From the NCBI GenBank assembly GCA_001414345.1, contig LLCB01000074.1, forward strand, positions 62,001 through 126,000: a stretch of DNA of 64,000 nucleotides. Reading direction: 5' to 3'. Below are positions 21,605 to 36,060 of the stretch, one piece after another. How positions within the stretch are numbered: position 1 is the first letter of the stretch; every line of letters begins with the position of its first letter. The translations under genes and the position numbers were made by a program. The notes under the pieces are model-generated. The model saw only the letters and a program-made list of their open reading frames with translations, made no database searches and was not told the origin of the DNA. This DNA is from Hymenoscyphus infarciens (Eukaryota; Ascomycota; Leotiomycetes; Helotiales; Helotiaceae).

Positions 21605-24600
21605 ATGGCGAACCTCAATTTTACGCATTCTGATGCGCCGCTCAAGATTATCCAGGAGATCCAATTCGGACTCTTATCTCCTGAAGAAATCAAGAGCATG
21701 AGTGTAGCTCACATTCTCTACCCTGAGACGATGGACGACAGCCGAACAAAGCCACGCGAAAGTGGTCTGAACGATCCGCGACTTGGTTCCATCGACCGGC
21801 AATTCAAGTGCGCAACTTGCGATCAGCAGATGTCAGAATGTCCTGGTCACTTTGGGCATATTGAGCTGGCGAAACCTGTCTTTCACCCTGGATTTATCAA
21901 GAAGATCAAGAAGATTCTGGAAATGGTCTGCCACAATTGTGGCAAAATCTTGCTAGACAGAGTCAGTCTGCCCATAGAGCACGGCAGATTCATTTGTATC
22001 TTTGTGCTAACATTCAAACTCAGAGTAATCCCGCATTCAAAGCAGCTGTTAATATTCGAGACCCCAAACGTAGATTCGATACCATATGGAGACTGTGCAA
22101 GCCAAAAATGATCTGCGATACTGATACGAATGAAAATGAGCCCAATCCAGAGGGAAAGGATGGACCAGTCTCAACACACGGAGGTTGTGGAAATATCCAA
22201 CCAGAAGTGCGCCAAGCTGCTTTGGCCTTACTCGGCACTTGGAAGCACCCAAAGGATGAAGATGGCGAGACTGCAGCACCAGACAAGAGAAAAATCACCC
22301 CAGAGCAGGCACTCAAGATATTCAAATCCATAGAATCCTCCGCAATCCGCGACTTGGGTTTGAGCAACGACTATGCCCGCCCTGAGTGGTTGATCATTAC
22401 AGTTTTGCCTGTGCCACCGCCACCGGTTCGCCCTAGTGTTTCCATGGATGGTACAGGACAAGGTATGCGAGGAGAAGATGATTTGACATATAAATTGGGT
22501 GATATCATTCGAGCGAATAGCAACGTTCGGCAGGCACAACAGGAAGGCTCCCCAGCCCACATTCAGGACGAATTTGAGCAACTTCTTCAATATCACGTAG
22601 CAACTTACATGGACAACGATATTGCTGGTACACCTCAGGCCCTGCAAAAGTCAGGCAGACCTGTCAAATCGATTCGCGCCCGTCTAAAGGGAAAGGAGGG
22701 ACGTCTCCGTGGTAATTTGATGGGTAAGCGTGTGGACTTCTCTGCGCGTACTGTTATTACTGGCGATCCAAATTTGTCCTTGGATGAAGTAGGCGTACCC
22801 AGAAGTATCGCTCGAGTCCTCACATACCCCGAAACGGTTACGCCTTACAACATCGGAAAGCTCTCGCAGTTGGTCAAGAATGGTCCTAATGATCACCCTG
22901 GTGCGAAGTATGTTCTTCGATCTGACGGAACTCGTATTGATCTCCGACACAACAAAAACTCTGCGGGCGTCAATCTCGAGTACGGATGGAAGGTTGAGAG
23001 ACATATCGTTGACGGAGACTTCATTGTCTTCAATCGTCAACCATCGCTCCACAAGGAATCCATGATGGGTCACAGAGTCAAAGTTATGCCTTACTCAACC
23101 TTTCGACTTAATTTGTCGGTTACTTCGCCATACAACGCCGATTTTGATGGAGACGAGATGAATTTGCACGTGCCTCAGACTGAAGAGACTCGAGCCGAAA
23201 TCATGAACCTATGTATGGTACCTCTGAATATTGTTTCCCCTCAGCGAAACAGTCCTCTTATGGGTATTGTGCAAGACACCCTCGCCGGTGTGTACAAGAT
23301 GTGCCGACGAGATACTTTTGTCACGAAGGAAATGCTTATGAACATTCTGTTGTGGGTCCCCGAATGGGATGGTGTTATTCCTCAGCCAGCTATCATCAAA
23401 CCTCGACCTCGTTGGACGGGCAAACAAATTATCAGCATGATCATCCCAAAGATCGTCAATATCTTCACGCCATCTGATCACGGAGGGGACTCTCCTCTAA
23501 AGGATGATGGTATGCTAATCCATAGCGGTGAGCTTCTCTATGGTTTACTTGCCAAAGCATACGTAGGTGCCTCGGCCGGTGGAATTATTCACATTGTTTT
23601 TAATGAACATGGGCCCGATGCTGCCATGGCCTTCTTCAACGGATGTCAGCGCGTTGTGAACTACTGGCTTCTCCACAACGGCTTCAGTATCGGTATTGGT
23701 GATACTGTCCCGGATAAAACCACCATTGAAAAGATTGAAGATGCAATCAACACCCAAAAAGACAAAGTCAACGAACTTTTGGCAAAAGCTACATCAGGCG
23801 ATTATGAACTCTCCCCGGGTATGAATCTTCGTCAGTCTTTCGAGGCAGATGTTTCTCAGGCTTTGAACAAAGCTCGTGATGCAGCTGGTACCAAAACCGC
23901 GGACAGTTTGAAGGATGCCAATAACGCTGTCATCATGGCCAAGTCTGGTTCCAAGGGATCCACCATCAATATCTCCCAGATGACTGCGCTCGTTGGTCAG
24001 CAATCTGTGGAAGGAAAGCGTATTCCTTTCGGATTCAAATACCGAACACTTCCTCATTTCACAAAGGATGATTACTCCCCAGAATCAAGAGGATTTGTTG
24101 AAAACTCATATCTCCGTGGGTTAACACCAACCGAGTTCTTTTTCCACGCCATGGCTGGTCGTGAAGGTCTCATCGATACCGCAGTGAAGACTGCTGAAAC
24201 TGGTTATATTCAACGTCGTCTTGTCAAGGCACTTGAGGATGTCATTGCTAAATATGATGGAACTGTCCGAAATTCCCTCGGCGATATTGTGCAATTCGTC
24301 TACGGCGAGGATGGCTTGGATGGTACAATCATCGAGAAGCAGCGCGTTGATCATATCAATTCGAAAGACAAAGACTTTGCTGACCGATATCGCCTCGATG
24401 TTACGGATGAGAACAACCAAGTGTCTGCCGATGTATTGGAATATGCTGCCAGCATCAACGGAAATGAGGACTACCAGAAACTCCTCGATGCTGAATGGGA
24501 TCAGCTTGTAGAAGACCGCGCTTGGCTGCGTGAGCTAAATGCCAGTAAAGGAACGGATGACAAGATGCAACTGCCCTTGAACATCATCCGTATTCTCGGT

Positions 24601-26941
24601 AGCGCTAAGCGACTCTTTAACATTGATGATTCTGGCCGAAGCGACCTTACACCTGCAGATGTCATTCCTAGAGTTCAAGATCTCTTGAGCAAAATGGTCA
24701 TTGTTCGTGGTGGAGATTATTTATCCGTCGAGGCGCAGGAGAACGCAACGATGCTTTTCAAAGCTCAAGTGCGATCAAGACTTGCCTTCAAGCGCTTGGC
24801 TTGCGAAATGAAGCTCACCAAGCTCGCATTCGACAACGTCGTCGGGGAAATTGAAGGTCGTTTCAAGCGTTCATTAGTTAATCCCGGAGAAATGGTTGGA
24901 GTCCTTGCTGCTCAATCTATTGGAGAACCCGCTACGCAAATGACGCTCAATACTTTCCATTTTGCAGGTGTGTCTTCGAAGAATGTCACCCTTGGTGTGC
25001 CTCGTTTGAAGGAAATTCTCAATATTGCCTCAAACATTAAAACCCCCTCTATGGTCATTTGGCTCGATGGAGAAGATCGCGTTGAAAACACACAGGCTCG
25101 AGCCTTCAAGCTACGCGGTGCCGTAGAACACACAACTTTACGTTCAGTCACCGAGTCCACCGAAATCTACCACGACCCTGATATTCAATCTACGAGCATC
25201 GAAGCAGATTTGGACATGGTTGAGTCATTCTTCATCATTCCCGAGGAACACCAAGACTCTCTCGAGAACCAATCAAGATGGTTGCTCCGTATCGTTCTCG
25301 ACCGCGGACGTATGCTTGACAAGGGCTTGAAGGTCGAAGATGTGGCTATCAGACTCAAGGAGGAATACCCCAAAGACTTGGCCGTAATCTTCAGTGACAA
25401 TAACGCTGATGAGCAAGTTATTCGTATTAGAATGATCAACCCTGACAAGCTCGAGGATGAGGACGTCGAACAGGATATCATGTTGAAGCGATTGGAGGCT
25501 CACATACTTGACACCCTAACACTCGGTGGTGTGCAGGGCATTGAACGTGCCTTCTTGGCCGAAAAGCCTTTCCTTGCAACACTCCCGGATGGATCGCTCT
25601 ATTGCACCAAGACCCCAGGATTTACGGAGTGGCATCTTGATACCACCGGAACATCTTTGGCCCAAGTTTTGACAGTTCCAGGGGTGGATGCGACTAGAAC
25701 ATATACCAATCATTTCGTTCAAGTTCTTGAGGTTTTAGGCATTGAAGCCGCCAGAGGTGCTTTGATGCGAGAGCTGACCCAGGTATTGGCTTTCGATGGT
25801 TCTTACGTCAATCATCGCCATCTTGCACTGTTGGTTGATGTCATGACCTCTCGTGGTCTCCTTATGGCAATTACCCGTCACGGTATCAATCGTGCTGATA
25901 CTGGAGCCTTGATGAGATGTTCCTTCGAAGAGACTGTCGAGATTCTCTTGGAGGCTGCTGCAATTGGTGAGCTTGATGACTGTCGTGGAATTTCGGAGAA
26001 CGTCATGCTTGGGCAACTGGCCCCCATGGGGACTGGCGAGTTAGAGGTTTTACTTGACCCCGCTATGCTTGATACCGTCATTTCAGACAATGGTAGAATG
26101 GGTCTTATGCCTGGACTTCCAGTCAAAGGTGGGGATGGTGCTGCTACTCCTTACGATAGTGGATCTCCTCTTGCAGAGGTTGGATATCTTGGCTCTCCTG
26201 ACTACCAATCTGCCGGATTCTCGCCTGTTCAAACTGCTGGCTCCGATGAGCCATCAGGATTTGGTAATGAGTATGGTGTTGGCTATGGCAGTGGTGGGCT
26301 CAGCCCGTATACACCTCAACGAAGCCCAGGTGGTGGCTGGTCTCCTGTTAGTCCTTTCAATTCGGGTGCCAGTCCAACTTCACCCGGTTATACACCCACT
26401 TCCCCAGGCTACTCTCCAACATCTCCTGGTATGAGCAGTCCTGGATACTCGGCTTCATCGCCAAGATTTTCGCCTAGTAGTCCGGCTTTCACCCCAACAT
26501 CTCCAGCCTACTCGCCAACGTCGCCCAGCTTTGTTTCACCAACATCGCCATCATACTCGCCGACCTCTCCCAACTACTCACCGACGTCTCCTAATATTCA
26601 TGGATCGCCAACGTCTCCCAACTACAGTCCCACCTCGCCAAGCTATTCGCCAACGTCGCCAAGTTACAGCCCAACTTCACCAAACTTTGCGCCTAATAAG
26701 ACCTCTCCTGGCTCTGGTTTGTCGCCAACCAGCCCAGTCTACAGTCCTAGTAGTCCAAGTTTCAGTCCGACAAGCCCTGCCTACCAGGCAAATGCCAATG
26801 CCAGTTCAACCTCACCCAAGTATTCTCCAACTTCGCCCTCATATTCTCCCACCAGTCCGCAATACTCACCGAGGTAAGAACTTACATTTCGTCCAAATTT
26901 GCCTCGCCTTGCTAACCTGTCGCAGATCTCCACAAAGTTGA
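21605..26941 (+). CDS. RPB1: RNA polymerase II largest subunit RPB1
   Basis: Exons 21605-21961, 22024-26873 and 26926-26941 give 1740 aa. The N-terminal zinc site has C69, C72, C79 and H82 in [17 protein letters not shown], with C109/C112 in the second site. The catalytic Mg site [10 protein letters not shown] is near residue 491. The bridge-helix/trigger-loop area contains [20 protein letters not shown]. The C-terminal domain (from about 1564) has some 22-24 YSPTSPS-type heptads, with degenerate ones such as NIHGSPTSP and [10 protein letters not shown]. The last intron falls in the final heptads, so the protein ends SPRSPQS. Without that splice the frame would stop at 26877. It is the catalytic core of Pol II. 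Confidence 0.97.
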
Positions 26942-29139
26942 TGACCTTTTCATCATTGCTTTTTTTCAATTGTATCAACAAGAACCCACTCACCAAAAGA
27001 GAAAAAATATTCTGCATAGCGGCGTCGGGGTTTGCGCGGAGAAAGATTTGTTTTGCTGCATCGTATTCCGAGGGGCTCTTTATTTTGGGCGGCGTTCTGG
27101 ATTTCACATATTGTGTGCACGAGGGTAAGAAAATCGATGACTGGGGAGGGGAGGAAACAACTGCATGACATGTGATTTTAGATGCCTTTCTTTTCTTTTC
27201 TTTTTTGCGAGCGAGTACCAGAGGAAGCTGAAGTAAAAAAGTTCCGGGGAGACAGATTGTATTATGCGGCCGAGAGATGCGAATGCTATTTTCGGTACGC
27301 CGAGGGAAAGTTGAGGGAGCTAGGTGAAGTGGGAGACTAAAATCGCGTGTGTAGTAAATAATGCCTGAGGAGCGAAAATAAATTCGAGATGTATTACGAA
27401 TGCCTTGTTTTGGTTGTGTGACCTTGCTATTGCGTAGTGTTGCCCTGTGTTTCTCTCTTGTTCTCCTATGCTTATTGTCGCATAATGTAGCGAGCATTCG
27501 AGACTGAAGGCATTTCAAATTTCCGTTGCTTCGCATGAGCTCAAACATGTACAAATAATATAGAAAATGTGATCACTTTTGGCAATTTGGTGGCTATAAA
27601 GTTCCTCGTTAGTATGGTTATCTCAGTTTTGTCTAAACAATAGTTATGTTGTCATCAAAACCTCATTTACAGATACCACGGGATCCTTTTTCACTGCGTT
27701 TCTGCATTTATAAGGGGCTTGGCTAAAAGACTTGCTTTTACTTTACAAGGGGAAACTTTGTCACTTCAAATGGTTGGCTGTATTTGGCACTAATAGGTAT
27801 TTCGTTATACACTGTTATCTTATTTTATCCTTTACCTTAATTTAATAAGACCCTAAGTTAACCCTAAGTAGTTAGCTAGGCAAGAGACCTACTAGTTGAA
27901 AGGAAAACGTGCCATTTAGGAATACGAGATAATTGTGTGTAGAATTAGAGAGCAAAAAAGCGGCGATGAACCTTTCTAAATAGGCCCTACGATAGGAGAC
28001 ATTATACAATTATCGCTACTTAGATCATGCGAAAGGAATTTATATCCGCTATAATAGCCGCATTGCCGTTGGGCATTGCAGTATTGATGAATGGTCTCAC
28101 TTGTGATGAGCAAAACTGACTGTATTTCCAGCTTCCTGAGCCTACTCGTAAATACATATGTACTCCTGTGGTGTTCAAATTACGTTGGAGAATTAGATGC
28201 TCTGTTATATTCGGTTTCTTGTTTAAACTTCCTCTTTTTGGTTTTATTTTTTGGCTTCCAGCTTTAATTAGAAGTGGGTTAGCTACACACTCATATAGCG
28301 TTGTATTATCAAAACTCAATTGCAAATGCTTCTTTGGGACTTTCTATGGAGACCTGTTTTGGAAACATTATGTTTGCGATCGAAAACAGCACTAGATTCA
28401 ACCTTGTTACAAAGTACTAATCATTTTTTAGGACTATACTGTCTTCAAACAAATTTTCGAGCTAGGAATAACTCCATTTTGACTTTCTAGCGACCAAGAT
28501 CTATTCAAACTTCAATTTCTTCTTAGAGAACTTCCTTCGACAATTTCCTACCTCGTAGCTTCCTGAAATCATTCTCACGTAAGTTAAGAGAACCTTTCGT
28601 TACTTTTACTGGTATCTTTTCTTGGGTGACAGTCACTAGGTCCCAGTGAAATTTTGTATTTTACTTGGAACAGTTGCGGTGCTCCGCAATTTGAAAGGCC
28701 CTCAGTTTCGCCCTGTAGCCAAATGAAAGGATTACCTCTCTCGGGCAAATGCAAAACGCAGCGAGCCTACGTTGCAATTTAAAAGAGAGAGAAAGCCTCA
28801 AGAGAGCCAGGTCACTCCCAGGAAGGTTGTGCCTTATACAAGGATGAGGACCCGATCGCGGTTAAGGTTGATCAATAAAGCTTTGCTGTAGCAGTAGCAG
28901 GGATTAAGAGTTGATGGAAAAGAGGTGAGTACTATCGCTTTTACAGGGAGTTGAGTCGTCGAAGACTCTAAGACTTAATCAAGTTGATGCTTCACTGCAC
29001 CTCAAACTTTTAACTCCATCCAAAATTATCTATAAAGCCTTTATTGTAAACATGAGCTTTGAATAAGAAGGCATGAGAATGCCTGGAGGCACCCTTGAAT
29101 TGATGTTATTGGAGTGGTTCTAGTAAGGCAATCAAAAAT

Positions 29140-29290
29140 CGCGTAAGCCGAGCAAGTTTGGGGACCCAAATCAAGTCACGTGTAGCCAGCCATTGTCGAG
29201 TGAACTGGTAATTGTTGAATGAGCCAGCAAATGTCAGATGAGCTGTTCACCATTGAGTGAGCTGGCAAATCTGTCTTAAGGCAGTAAGAT
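29140..29290. repeat. second copy of the GAGTGAGCCAGCAAAT-type degenerate array
   Basis: Contains CGAGTGAACTGG, GAATGAGCCAGCAAATGTC and GAGTGAGCTGGCAAATCTG at ~23-25 bp spacing. It is related to the arrays at 9411-9560 and 58800-58930. Confidence 0.55.
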
Positions 29291-29669
29291 GTATACTTAA
29301 AATTTAGTTAGAATCGCTTTAATAACATCAAACCATACACAGAGATCGTGCACTTGTTTAATGTTTGAATACATCAGACATACTCAGACTTAATGTTAAG
29401 TAAGCGAAGTGAGCCAGTTACACAGTGAGCGATACGACAGAAGTAAAGGTATAGTTTTCATAAGTAAGTCTAACCTTTAAAATGAACCCAGGATTCAATA
29501 GGAGGCATAACATTGAAAAAGTGTAGCGTTAGAGAGAAGAGCTGACATTCGATATCAGTGAGCGAGTATTTCAGACTTCAACAAATCTTAATGTTTAATA
29601 GCAGGCCTAACGTCCTGACGAAGTAGGCGAATGTTTGCGACCTAAAGGAATTCTAACGTTTAATAGGTT

Positions 29670-29687
29670 ATTAAAAGCTTAATAAGA
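29670..29687. repeat. 18-bp direct repeat flanking the palindrome, left copy
   Basis: ATTAAAAGCTTAATAAGA is present exactly here and at 43486-43503, 24 bp and 75 bp outside the palindrome ends. The repeat is itself partly palindromic, so common ancestry of flanking repeats is as likely as a target-site duplication. Confidence 0.6.
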
Positions 29688-30861
29688 TTCCTCTACATTA
29701 TTTTAGCCAACTACGGCATCCTGTACGTACCAAAAGTTGGAATCGACTAAATTGTAAATTGTAAATCGCAAATCGTAAATTGTAAATTATAAAGCTTAGA
29801 TTTCTAAGTATATAGCCTTTTAGAGCTAAATCATAAATCGTAAATTATAAATTAATAAATATAGATTTTTTAGAGGCTATTTAGACGTAAATTAAAATAC
29901 TTAAATTAGTAATTTTAAAGCTTAAAGTAAGGGTATTTATAATTTGTAATACTTAAATTATAAGGCTTAAATTGTAAAATTTAAGTATAAATAGAGGTAG
30001 AAAGTAAAAGGTAATATAGTATATATATATCTATTAAATATATATATATTATAATTACTTGCTACTTACTCTCTATTAATATATACTACCTAGTACTATG
30101 CTAAATATAAGTGTAATATAACTTTAAATCTATTATCTAAAACATTATAAATTATTAAAAGTAATATATATACTTAGTATAAATAATAATGTTATATAAG
30201 TACTTAATAAATAAGAGAGGAAAAGAGATAATTAAAACTTTTAATATTATAAGTATAGATGTAATTTAACCTAAGAGTAAGAGATGCTAAGCCTAATTAG
30301 GTAATTAGTATATGATTAGTAAAGTAGTACTTAAAGTACTTAAATAATCTTAAATTATAATTATTTAAGTACTTTAGTAAAGAGGGTAAAAGGAGGGTAA
30401 AGGTAGTAAAAAGTAACTAAAAAGTAGTAATAAAATTAAGGTATTATAGATAATCCTCTTAGTATCTATATCTAAAGTATCTACTATTATATACTTTTAC
30501 TTCTTATCTCTCTTCTTATTATACTTATTATATATGATCTTAACCTTTTTAGTAGTATAAGAGAGTTAATTAGTAAGGGTTATTTAAGAGAGAGTATCTC
30601 CTCTCTTTCTCTTTAAATTAAGGCTATTTATAGAAGTAATTATAGTAGTAGATATTATTTTACTTATTAGTGTATTCGTAGATATAAGAGAAGTAGGTAA
30701 AAGCGAATTAGAGACCTTCTTATTAAGCTCTTAATTAAGTTTTAATTACTCTTTCTTATTAATTAATTTAAGCCTACTTTTAGTAATAGTAGTATTAATA
30801 TCTATATATAATTAAGTATTAAGATCTCTTATAATTTACTCGTCTATATCTACTTATTATT

Positions 30862-32845
30862 ATACTACCTTATCTACTCTTCTTAGTATATTTAACTTAG
30901 TAAGTACTATTAAGCTCTCCTTCTCCTTATCCTTTATAAGAGGCGATAACGAGTATAAGCCTAGGGTTAATACTTCTTTACTATTAGTATCCTCCTCTAT
31001 ATCTATATCTATATCTATATTCTTACTTCTTATATTACTTCTAAAACTCTCTCTAGAATTATTATCTCTATTGTCTTCCTCTTCTAAATAAGTAGTAATA
31101 ATTATAAAGTAGTCTTCTAAGTAAGTAGTAATAATTATAGATATCTCTAGAAGATTGTCTAATTCTAAATCGTCTACTAATATTATACTTACTCTAGTAC
31201 TAGTACTATCCCTTAGCGATAGTATAGGCCTAGTATCTCTCTCTCTATTCTAAGCGTTATCTTCGAGTATAATAAGCTCGTCGTTAGGTATCTTAATAGG
31301 CGTTAAGAGTTAAAAAAGCGGAATTAGCAGCTCTTAGGTATTCTATAAGAGCGTAATAGATTACCTCTTTTTAGAAAATCAGGGCTTATTATTAGTATAG
31401 CTATTAAATACTATATATACTTTATAGTACTTTTTATTAGTAGAACCTTTTAGTAAATTAAAGTATTATATAAGAGCTTATATATCGTCTATCTCTTTAT
31501 AATCTATAGTACTTAATCGCTCGGCTTTCCTCTTCCTAATAGTAACGTTTATAGCTAAAAAGACGTCTTCTACTATATTAGTAAAGAGTAGTATATTAAT
31601 AGGATCCTACCTACTAAGAGTAGGGATTATATAGTAGATATTCTCTAAGAACTTAATAGTAAACCTTTTAGCCTATATATTCTAGAGTACTAATTCAAAG
31701 TTAAATAGATCCTTAAAGTTACTAGTAGGCAAGTAAGGTATTTAAAACAGAAAGTTATTATTAATTTATACTCTAACTATCTTACTATATTATACTATAA
31801 AAGTATATATAATTATAGAGATACTCTTAGTAGTAGAGAAGTCCTTAGTACTTATTATATATATATAAATATATAAGGCTACTTAAATATAGATTTTAGT
31901 AATAAAGACAGGCTTTAGCACTTTATAGGTTAGAGAAGGAGGAGCTAGGAAGCCTATACTAATTAGTAGTATATACTAAATTTAAGAGTACTACTTACTT
32001 TTAGCCTTTTTCTTATTAGAGATAAATCTCTCCTTATATACTTTTACTTTAATTATTTTAGTCTTATTAAAAGCTTTTATAAAAAAGGATTATCTAGCCT
32101 TAGCCTTTTCCTTCTAGATAGCTCGCTTTCTAGCCGCGGCTAATTTATCCTCCTTTTACTTAATAATAAGAGTAGAGTAGTTAGTAGTAGAACGTTTTAT
32201 AGTAGCCTCTTACTTCTTTCTAGACTTTATAATTAACTGTTATTTCTTCTCTTAGCTATTAAAGCTTTATACTATAGCTTTTATAGAGTAGTCTTTTACT
32301 TTTTATAGACGGTTTTTAATCTTGTTATTAGAGGGCTTCTAAGGAAGTATAGATACGTGATTTTCTAGAGCACTTACTAGGTTTACTAAGAAGTAATAAG
32401 AGTATACTTTAAGCTTTAAACCCTTAGAATAAGGAGCTTAGACTTCTAGGCATTTAAGAGACTAATATTAAGGTATTCTAGCGTGTTTTTAGTATTATAG
32501 AGTAGCAGATATAGGGCTTCTAAAAGTATAAGTAAAAGTAATAGAATAAAAGTAGGAAAATTAGAAGACCGTCCTACTTAAACTATATAACCTTCTATAC
32601 CTTACTTCTTACTTTTAGTACTATTTATAAGACTCTAATATACTATTCTAGTATATATTAAATAATTACTAGTTATATAGTATATTATTCTCTATAAAGG
32701 CTAAGACTTTATTTACTATTCTATAAGCATTTATAGGAGTAGATATAAGTAAAGCTAGATTAAAGAATATTCTAATCTAAGTAACCACTTAGAGGCTAGC
32801 TTAGAAACCTCTCCTAGAGACTAAGGAAGTTCTAAAGGTAAGTAA
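30862..32845 (-). pseudogene. second transposon ORF, left arm, heavily RIP-degraded
   Basis: Mirror of the right-arm frame at 40250-42273. Many TAA/TAG codons stand where CAA/CAG would be, and Gly/Asp codons of the acidic tail have become Arg/Asn. The limits come from the mirror position and are approximate. Function unknown. Confidence 0.5.
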
Positions 32846-32851
32846 TCGACG

Positions 32852-33109
32852 CTAAGCCTAATTTATAAATTATTTACTATTACTAATAAAAGTTAATAAT
32901 CTATATACTTAAAATAGCCTAAAAACATAATATTCTAAATTAATTCTTTTACCTTTAATTTAGATATAAAATAGTATTATTTATATCTATAAAGCTAACT
33001 AGAACTTAATAGACGTAGAACCTATAATATTACGATTTTTTAAAGATTTAAAAGTCTAAGATTACTAACTTTTATTAGTAGTAGTAAGTAATTTACGAAT
33101 TAGGCTTAG
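32852..33109. mobile_element. nested 258-bp MITE, left arm
   Basis: Inverted ends CTAAGCCTAATTTATAAATT and AATTTACGAATTAGGCTTAG, with further complementarity (ACTAATAAAAGTTA against TAACTTTTATTAGT). The same element of identical length sits at the mirror position 39991-40248 in the right arm. Confidence 0.75.
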
Positions 33110-33812
33110 CGCTAATAGTCGTAGTTAGTAGGTTTACTCTACTAAAATCCCTCTCTAAGTACTTAGAGAATTATACACTTATAACTATACTTATAACCTT
33201 ATATAAATTACTCTTAATTTTAATTAAAAGTTAATAAACATATCTATTCTCTTCTAAAGTTACGTTAAGCCTTTTTTTACGCTTAAAATATATGAATTTT
33301 AGGCTTAGAGCTTAGCTTATATTTAGTATAGGTTTATTCCTAGTTTAACATATCTATTTACTTATTAATTATAGATAGTGAAAGCAACGCTACTAGCTAA
33401 CTCTCTATACCTTTTATAAATAGTAATATATACTTCCTTTATTATATTACTCTCTATTAACGTTCTATTTACCCTAGCTAGTAAGTAATTATAATCATAG
33501 ACTACTATAGAGTCTATAGTTAGTTAGTAGATTATAATACTATAATTCTAGAGTTACTACTATAGCTAGGGATATATATTAAGTATAAGGTTACTAATAA
33601 AAAGAGAGAGGATTAAGAATTTAAGACCTTACTCTTTAAATAGACTTAAGAGACTATCTTTTAATAGATAACCTAGGATTAGAATTATTAAAGCTCTCTA
33701 CTACGACGACAACGTTTAATACTATCTATTAGTAAGAGAGCTCTATAAAAGAGGAGACCTAATCCTAAGAATAAATTAGTAGCCTCTAGAGTAGATTAAT
33801 TAAATATAAATT

Positions 33813-35560
33813 TATCTACTAATATCTATTCTTAAATCTTCTTCTAAATCATCTTTAACTAGTAAAGTATACTTATTAGTTATATACTCTCTTAAATTCT
33901 TATCTAATTCATTATCTAACTTCTCTAATTCCTTATCTAAGAAGTTACTATTATATAAATAATCTAGTACTACGTTTATTACTTAATTACTCCTATCTTT
34001 ATTATTAAAGTATATACTAAATTTATCTTAATTAGCTTCTCTAGCTTTCTTTAATTCTTAAGCTATCTTAAGATATAGCTCCTATTTATATACTTCTTTT
34101 AGCTTACTTAAAAGACCTAATCCTACTAAATTACTCTCTTAGATATACGCTAATAATTCTACTCTTAAATCTAAGTATATTATAGTATAAGTTTCTCTCT
34201 CTTTAGTATATATTATCTTATTAATTAGTAGTATATATCTATATACTAATAATTTTATTTTATATTACTTTAGAGTTATCTAAGACAAATATATATTAAT
34301 ATCCTAATTCTTATATAATTCCTAAAGCTTAATAAGCTTCTTAGTAAGCACCTTAATACTATAATCCTCTACTAGATACTCTTTACTCTTAGGATAGTAA
34401 AAGTTAGTCTATAGCACTTCTAGTACTCTATACTCTTAATTAGTATTAGTATAAATATAATAGCAATTCTATATATATATAAACGTTTAAAGCTTCTTTT
34501 AGATAATTAGAATATATATATATAATATAATAATTATATTAAAAAGGCTCTTTTTAGAAAATAATCTCTTTTTATAAATATTCTAGAAGTATATCTTCTA
34601 CTTATTTAAGAACTCTTTTATAAGCTATCCTTACTAAGCCTTAATATATTAGTTAGCTATAGAAGTACTAAACTAATATAGGTCTAAAAATTAGTATAGC
34701 TCTCTACTACTTTCTATAGCTTATTATTAATAAAGTATATAGTAAGCGTTTACTACTATTAGAGATTCTAATCCTTAATTTAATTATATATAGTATAGTA
34801 TCTTTTTAAAGCTACTTATAGTATTACTATATTACTATAAAGTAGATACTACTATATTGTTTAAGATACTATAATAGCTTTAAAGAAGAAATTAAGTATA
34901 AGTATTAATACTAGTATATATCTTAATACTAACGAACCTTAATTTATAATATCTATTAATACTTTATATAAAATTAGACTCTAGTATAATATATTTACTA
35001 TAAGTATTCTTAATCTCTTATAACCTATAATTATACCCCTCCTTATTAACCTTTAATAACGCTTTTTAAATCTTATTCTAGCTCTATCTTTTATCTCTAT
35101 CTCTATTAATACTATAAGTATTAAGGTACGTATAGAGGAACCTAAGACTAAAGCTCCTTATAATATTAAAGTAACTATATTCGTAGATCTTATACTAAAG
35201 AATAGTCTCTAGCTCTTTATACCCTTCTTATATAAGGAACTTTTAACATTAAAGGCCTATCTTGAATTATAACCTTTAGAGCCTCTAAAGCTTAATTATA
35301 AAGCTCTTACAATTTAACATATATACTATACTTGAATTAGACAATTCTATATCTTTGAAGAGATATACTACTTATATATATAAGATAAGAGTAGTCTTAC
35401 TTTTTTTATATTAGTAAAGGTTTTACTCTATATTAATTTAAAGCTTAAAAGTAGTATTAGAGACGTTAATATTATACTTACTTTTAAGAATATTATATAT
35501 CTCTTAAGTAGAGACTTCCTTTTAATATAACTCCTCTATAAATACTCTATATAGCTTTAA
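33813..35560 (-). pseudogene. integrase-type transposase relic, left arm
   Basis: Mirror of 37541-39291. Start and end were located by the sequences complementary to TTAGAGCTGTATAAGG and AGATATTAGTAGATAA. Stop codons are frequent and fall where CAA/CAG/CGA would read through, the signature of RIP. No intact frame remains. Confidence 0.6.
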
Positions 35561-35689
35561 ATCGATAAACTAACATAGTATATTTAAGCTTCTATTATAT
35601 ACTTAAAATCGCTCTTTTTATACTTCCTACTATACTTAAAATTCTAAGATTATTATACTATAATACTACTACTAAGAATATTGTACTTT

Positions 35690-36060
35690 AATAGATACCT
35701 AAAGCTACTACTAGAGATTATCCTCTTCCTTCTCCTATTGTTATTAGTACTTAAATTTAAGAGAGAAGAGAGAGTATATATAGTAGTAAGATAGTACTTT
35801 TAAAAGAAGGAATAATATAGAGTAGTATTTAAAAGAAGAAGTAACTAATTCGATTTATCTTAAGAGGTTTTACTACTAAAGATATTACACTTTAATAGAT
35901 ACTTAGAGCTACTACTAGAGATTATCTTCTTCTTTCTTCTATCGTTATTAGTACTTAAATTTAAGAGAGAAGAGAGAGTATATATAATAGTAGAATAGTA
36001 CTTTTAAAGAAAGGAATAATAGAGAGTAGTATATAGTATTTAAAGAAAGAAGCGATATAA
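35690..36060. repeat. two-unit tandem duplication inside left arm
   Basis: Two ~190-210 bp units, each with TTAAATTTAAGAGAGAAGAG and AGTACTTTTAAA-type words. They mirror the right-arm duplication at 37036-37430. Confidence 0.65.

Larger units (their letters stand above)
26942..29710. other. gene-poor transition from RPB1 to the AT-rich block
   Basis: About 2.8 kb with no supportable gene. GC content falls stepwise toward 29.7 kb. Open frames near 28020-28395 are short and featureless. It holds the array at 29140-29290 and, at 29590-29690, repeat words shared with the right flank of the palindrome. Confidence 0.5.

Noticed and set aside
26874..26877. RPB1 stop at 26877
   Set aside because: A GTAAGA donor at 26874 with GCTAAC branch and CGCAG acceptor at 26925 extends the heptad region to SPRSPQS and a stop at 26941, typical of fungal RPB1 ends.
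27850..27869. Telomere-like CCCTAA repeats
   Set aside because: Only two imperfect CCCTAAGTTAA units, with no array and no chromosome-end context.
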